From the NCBI GenBank assembly GCA_050084515.1, contig CM114271.1, positions 51,212,001 through 51,276,000 of the forward strand: DNA of 64,000 nucleotides. The letters are read 5' to 3'. This stretch comes from Blasia pusilla. Its lineage: Eukaryota > Marchantiophyta > Marchantiopsida > Blasiales. Both the position numbers and the translations under genes were made by a program. The first letter of the stretch is position 1. Each line of letters starts with the position of its first letter. This document shows, piece by piece, positions 59,801 to 64,000 of the stretch. The notes under the pieces are model-generated. The model saw only the letters and a program-made list of their open reading frames with translations. It searched no databases and was not told where the DNA came from.

Positions 59801-62800
59801 TTCCATAACCTCTCAATCTGCAGTCAGGATGTCTGTTGTCATATTCAACACACTTTCCAGCTAATAGAATTTTGATGTCCTAAGATCATTCTCGCCAGTT
59901 TTCTGACACAAGAATAGCTACGGAAATCCTGTAAGTGGAAACCATGATTTGAATTTTTCTAAATATGCCAAAACAGAAAGACTGAAATTTGTTCTTTTCA
60001 CGAAAATTCCTACTCCCTCATGATTTTTTGCGGATTAAAATGCAATAAAGAGCAATGTGGACCCATAACATGTTGCAATCAGAGTTCAAATTCTTGCAAA
60101 TTTCACTTTAAGCCCTGATACAAACTTCCACTGAACCGTGTACAAGAGGGTTACCACTATCAAAACCTGGCAGAAAACTTGTGAAAATTGCACACAGATC
60201 TTGTCTGCAGCCTCTTTCAAGTACTTATTGCTCCGAAGAGCAATTTATCCTAGAATATACTTTGAGACCAATGCAACTTTCATTCCTACTGGAGCATGAC
60301 ACCAGCCAGATTTCACATGTGTAGAATATAATTCTAAGACACATTGCCTGGTAGCAATTAGAAGGTAATCAAAGAAGGTGAGAAAGAGAGAATGATCATT
60401 CGGGGGAGGGGCAGAGTGGTAGCAAAGTAGAAGAGACCATTGCATTACATGGCATTAGGTGGAAGGGATATCGCCTCAAAGCATGAGGTAAAAGAGAGAA
60501 CACATGAGGAGTTGTGGTACACAAAAAGAGCATGACATCAGATCTGGACCAACACTAACTAACTAGATGTAACTACAAGAATTTAGTACTAACTATGAAC
60601 ATAATTGAACTGAGATAAATAAATATGACCGTGATGAACTTCTACCCACAGTTGCAAAACCAACCATGGTAACTTAAAGTACGTATAGTGGTAAAATCTG
60701 GATGAAGAGACCATTTCATCTGTAATCATATTGATCCCCAACCTACAAACAGCATGTATCTAGCACCCCTGCTACATCCAGGACTCTTGCTCAACACCTT
60801 ATTGTACTGAAACATGTTCATCATGACTGACATTATGACACGGAAAAAGGATATTCCTTGGTATGTAATGCACAGACAGAAGTCTTACTCCTATGGAAGT
60901 TATCGGCTAAAATACTGGTTGGTGACGGACGAAAATGGGATGAAATTTCTCAGTACTCACTGAAGTTGCCAGGCAAGCTTCTTAAAGATTCTCTTGATTG
61001 ATTCCATAAACCATGTACAAGAGCAAAAAGACTTTGAAAAAATTATTCCAGATCAAAGAGGGAAATGACAATTATAAACACAAACGCTGGTCACAAACCA
61101 TACTTGATCCTTGATGTAGAGACATTGCTTGGCTGGCCTCAGTTTGAAGAGTCCCTCACAGATTTGCTTGAGTTTACCAACCTTAACACAGCAAGCAGTT
61201 TGTTAGTACAACTTGGATCCTCAAAAAATCTCTGGTCCAATGGGCACCTAAATGCAAGGTTTTGAAGTTTTAGTTTAAACTGATACAGCCCTCTGCATGA
61301 GAAAATGATTGACCAGCAGAAGTATCTCCTTGTACAAAGTCAGAGCTAGCATCAGCTAGACCATCCATGATTTCAGCTTGTACACAATCAGCAAATCAGT
61401 TCCTATCTCTATTGCCAAATCAGAGCCCTACCATGATGTGACTCTTCTTACTATCTAAGAGATACTAAGAAGGATTCTACAGTCACACCTTGCACTCACA
61501 CTACAGGTCCTCACATGTCACCAGCTCAGAGATCAGACATGGCTCACCATTGAGCACAAACAATCTCCATCAGCATTCTAGACAAAACAACCTGCCTTCC
61601 AGTGAGGCTCTAGCAAGCACAGCAATTAGTCTCAATCTCCTCTTCCTATTCTCTGATCACTCTGCAGCAGGACCAAGAGCCTCAGGAGTCCTCACCAAAA
61701 CTGTGCATGCTGTAGAATTGACTTCTGCTCTCTAAACAGAGACATTATATACATGAGGGTGAGCACTTCTGGCCCTTGGATCTTCTTGAACAGATCCATA
61801 CCCTAAATAACAGATGGTGGCTAGCCTTAACTCGAGAATTGCCCTAATTCAAGGTTACCCTAAAAAGATAGAGGAACACTAAGTTATCTCTAGCTAACTA
61901 AATTAGTATCCAACTAAGTTAGTATTTGACTAACTACTTTTAGGGCATGACTAAACTAGATATTAACAAATTTCAACACTGCAGTTCTGTACTAGAAACG
62001 GATTTAGCCAAAGAAGATCAATCTCTGGCCACAGAGCATGTTTAAAATCATGAATGCTGGTGGCAAAACCCACCGTAGTTGCTCGGGGTAACTTCTTGGT
62101 AATAGCTGCTTTCTCTCCAACAGATAGAGAAACACACATGATAGTAACAGCTGCACAAAGGCAGTCAGACCCCACGTCACGACTGGCACTGCTACCTCAG
62201 TGAAGTTGACAATTCAAATTCCAATAAGCATTTTTGTTCACTACAATGAATACACTGTATAGAAAATATGAGCGGCCAGTAATAGAAATTTGCATACAAG
62301 CATTGCAAGGTTTGCCCCTCAACACTCATCCATGATATATTCTTTACTAGGAAAACTATAGAACCATAATGATCTTTCACTGAAATTGAAACACAAACGA
62401 CTCACACAGAAGACTTGCTGACATCTTCTTGGAGACCAATGCTGCCTCAGATAGTACTGATTCCACTGGAACATCATGGGTAGATCTGAGCTCCAGAAAA
62501 CTGTACATAAACTCGTCCAGATTAGAGATATACTAAACGAGAGCATTTTTCCTGGTCATCAGTGAGAAGAATCAGAAAGTGAAAAAGCCCTGAAAGAGTT
62601 CGTATCCTTGGGGAAAGAAGTGGACCATAGGTTTCATGCTTTGAAGTCAAGTTTGCACCATGTGTAAGATGGGGAGTGAGGGATGAACCGGGGAGAGTTT
62701 CCAACAGAAGATTAGGAAGCAGAGTCTTGACAAGATTAAGGTGAAAGATTGCTAAAGATGTGCCCCAACACTATCTTTACTCAGCCAAGCAATAGAGGTC

Positions 62801-63550
62801 TACATTCATGAAGGGAAATACCGTGGATGCAATCTGTTAAGTACTTCATTATTCTCCTCCACTGAAGTACTCGAAACATAGCGGACATATCTGCAATATG
62901 TGACCAAACCTTCATAAGTGGGTCCACACAGTCTTGAGACATTCCAGAGAAAGTTCATACTTTACAACTACAACCAAGTTGTTGTAGTTCAAGTTCATAC
63001 TTGACAAGTTATCCATACTCACTCAAAAGTTGGTCAAAGCGCAATGAGTGGTGAATTTTCACAACCACTCCCAGAATAAGATGTACCCACTCCATCAAAT
63101 ATTAAGACCTCTACTAATTGTAGCTTTTATCTCTAGGAGCTACTGCTCATTTGACTTTAAATGGATGTGCTGCTAGCTACCTGATCTCTGCATCTCTCCT
63201 TTCCCTTGCTTTCACCTGTATTACAAGACAAGAACAAGCATGAACTTGACATTTGAGACAGGATATGATCACCATAAAAACTCAAGTTAAACCAGAAAGA
63301 AGTAGTCTGATAAATTCCATATCCTCCGAAAACCACTTCCTTGGGCAGACAATAGGAAGCTTATGATAAAGATTCTGAAAAATGATAGCTAGAAAACTAA
63401 CACTTCTATGAAGAGACTATGTTGATAAAGTTAGGATCTTACTTCACTTCCATTCAGGCTTGTGATATTGCCTATCCGCGCTATCAGCATATAACGCGCA
63501 ATACCTCCTGAGGCAGGATTTGTAATTGGATTTTCAGACAAGCGCAACTC
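56820..63550 (-). CDS. TFCE: Tubulin-folding cofactor E, C-terminal part (5' end outside window)
   Basis: Exons (high to low): 63550-63443 (LRLSENPITNPASGGIARY, then LNGSE), 63215-63181 (VKARERRDAEIR), 62890-62822 (YVRYVSSTSVEENN, LHPR), 62500-62406 (RFLELRSTHDVPVES), 62150-62074 (VTIMCVSLSVGEKAAITKKL), and the last exon 56921-56820 (DPLPIPLENDLETLEDLGLG, ILVDD, stop). Phases agree across every listed junction. The match is to the LRR end and C-terminal ubiquitin-like domain of cofactor E, which acts on beta-tubulin in alpha/beta-tubulin dimer assembly. The N-terminal CAP-Gly and LRR exons lie beyond the right edge. Between 62,074 and 56,921 the family has about 25 more residues (a KLK..C..FFKL segment) that I could not find. 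That intron has been invaded by copia DNA, so the exon may be hidden or lost. Confidence 0.87.
57313..57441. repeat. Repeat module shared with 60,114-60,241 and 57,616-57,693
   Basis: CCCTGATACAAACTTC begins both long copies (57,313 and 60,114). AACCTGG...CTTGTCTGCA followed by TTGCT recurs at 57,362-57,441, 57,616-57,693 and 60,164-60,241. Orientation is the same for all. I infer they are LTR-end or leader segments of the copia family present here. Confidence 0.7.
57694..57798 (+). repeat. LTR fragment copy A
   Basis: About 100 bp matching copies B and C, starting TGTTAAAATTTGTTAATATC with several substitutions. Homology ends around 57,798, after which the sequence differs from copies B and C, so it is truncated or from a related subfamily. 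Confidence 0.8.
61799..61978 (-). repeat. LTR copy B (minus orientation)
   Basis: By eye it is identical over 180 bp to the reverse complement of copy C (63,821-64,000). It starts at 61,978 with TGTTGAAATTTG, immediately after the flanking CTGCAG. It continues leftwards beyond 61,799; the far end was not determined. Confidence 0.88.
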
Positions 63551-63820
63551 CTACCAAGACAATGGAAAATTGCAACAATTCAGATTGCTAGTAGGTATGC
63601 TTCTGGTATACATAAACCCCAAAAAAATATCTCTAGTCTTTCTCAGTTCAGGCCTGTCACATGACTATCTCCTGCACTGATTTTCTAGTGAAAATTACAG
63701 TGTGGATGTGCTCTCATAAGAATGATACTCAAATTTCTTACTGAATTGAAAAGCAGCTTCTTTTGTAGAAGACAAAAGAATATCTTTGTAGTGGAATTTA
63801 AAAGTCTGCCTTATTGTAGG

Positions 63821-64000
63821 TGTTGAAATTTGTTAATATCTAGTTTAGTCATGCCCTAAAAGTAGTTAGTCAAATACTAACTTAGTTGGATACTAATTTA
63901 GTTAGCTAGAGATAACTTAGTGTTCCTCTATCTTTTTAGGGTAACCTTGAATTAGGGCAATTCTCGAGTTAAGGCTAGCCACCATCTGTTATTTAGGGTA
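63821..64000 (+). repeat. LTR copy C (plus orientation, cut by window edge)
   Basis: The same 180 bp as copy B in opposite orientation. It lies in the TFCE intron upstream of the exon starting at 63,550 and runs off the right edge. Confidence 0.88.

Larger units (their letters stand above)
57300..61978 (-). mobile_element. Decayed copia-type element(s) within a TFCE intron
   Basis: An LTR-like sequence starts TGTTGAAATTTGTTAATATC on the minus strand at 61,978, with a TATA-like GTATATAATG near 61,750. Reading on down, TTTGTATCAGGG at 60,125-60,114 resembles the copia primer site TGGTATCAGAGC. A gag-like decayed region (about 59,950-59,300) is followed by WIMDGSARRHMC (about 59,190-59,155), like the copia protease WIxDSGASxHM. 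RT and RNase H were not recognised. A second primer-site-like stretch at 57,313-57,324 suggests more than one insertion. The element boundaries are uncertain. Confidence 0.5.

Overview
This is nuclear DNA of a land plant (streptophyte). Four intron-rich genes have clear plant-type homologues, with GT-AG introns, T-rich acceptor tracts and a GC-rich untranslated leader. The intergenic DNA is AT-rich and full of old Ty3/gypsy, Ty1/copia, LINE and PIF/Harbinger relics. An undivided BUB1/MAD3-type checkpoint gene and a gypsy relic carrying a methyltransferase make me lean towards a bryophyte-grade or other early-diverging plant. That placement is a low-confidence inference. All exon models were spliced by eye from reading frame, splice sites and family motifs, with no transcript evidence.

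Layout. 1-4.1 kb (+): a decayed Ty3/gypsy element whose order is cytosine-5 DNA methyltransferase, reverse transcriptase, RNase H, integrase, then a PHD-finger-like tail. 4.7-12.8 kb (-): one Ty1/copia relic (gag, integrase, RT, RNase H) broken by a PIF/Harbinger relic (about 5.56-8.16 kb) and a LINE relic (about 9.6-10.6 kb). 12.8-15.2 kb: AT-rich DNA with no recognisable gene. 15.3-29.1 kb (+): promoter, leader and 25 coding exons of protein phosphatase 4 regulatory subunit 3 (PP4R3/SMEK); the exons sum to exactly 989 codons with stop. 29.1-32.6 kb: convergent intergenic DNA with hairpins. 32.66-41.99 kb (-): a BUB1/MAD3 ('MadBub') spindle-checkpoint kinase with two KEN boxes, a TPR domain, a GLEBS-like site, eight ABBA-like motifs and a kinase domain. 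42-48.2 kb: intergenic DNA with several small tandem and inverted repeats. 48.28-53.84 kb (-): signal peptide peptidase (SPP). 53.9-56.8 kb: intergenic. 56.82 kb to the right edge (-): the 3' part of tubulin-folding cofactor E, whose introns hold copia LTR copies and a decayed copia body.

The four genes are ordinary housekeeping or cell-division functions (PP4 targeting, spindle checkpoint, intramembrane proteolysis, tubulin folding) and do not form a pathway cluster. The most interesting signals are the methyltransferase- and PHD-bearing gypsy relic, the amplified ABBA array with an ABBA-KEN-ABBA cassette in the undivided BUB1/MAD3 gene, a well-supported GC-AG intron in its kinase domain, and inverted, apparently identical LTR copies flanking a block of tubulin cofactor E exons.
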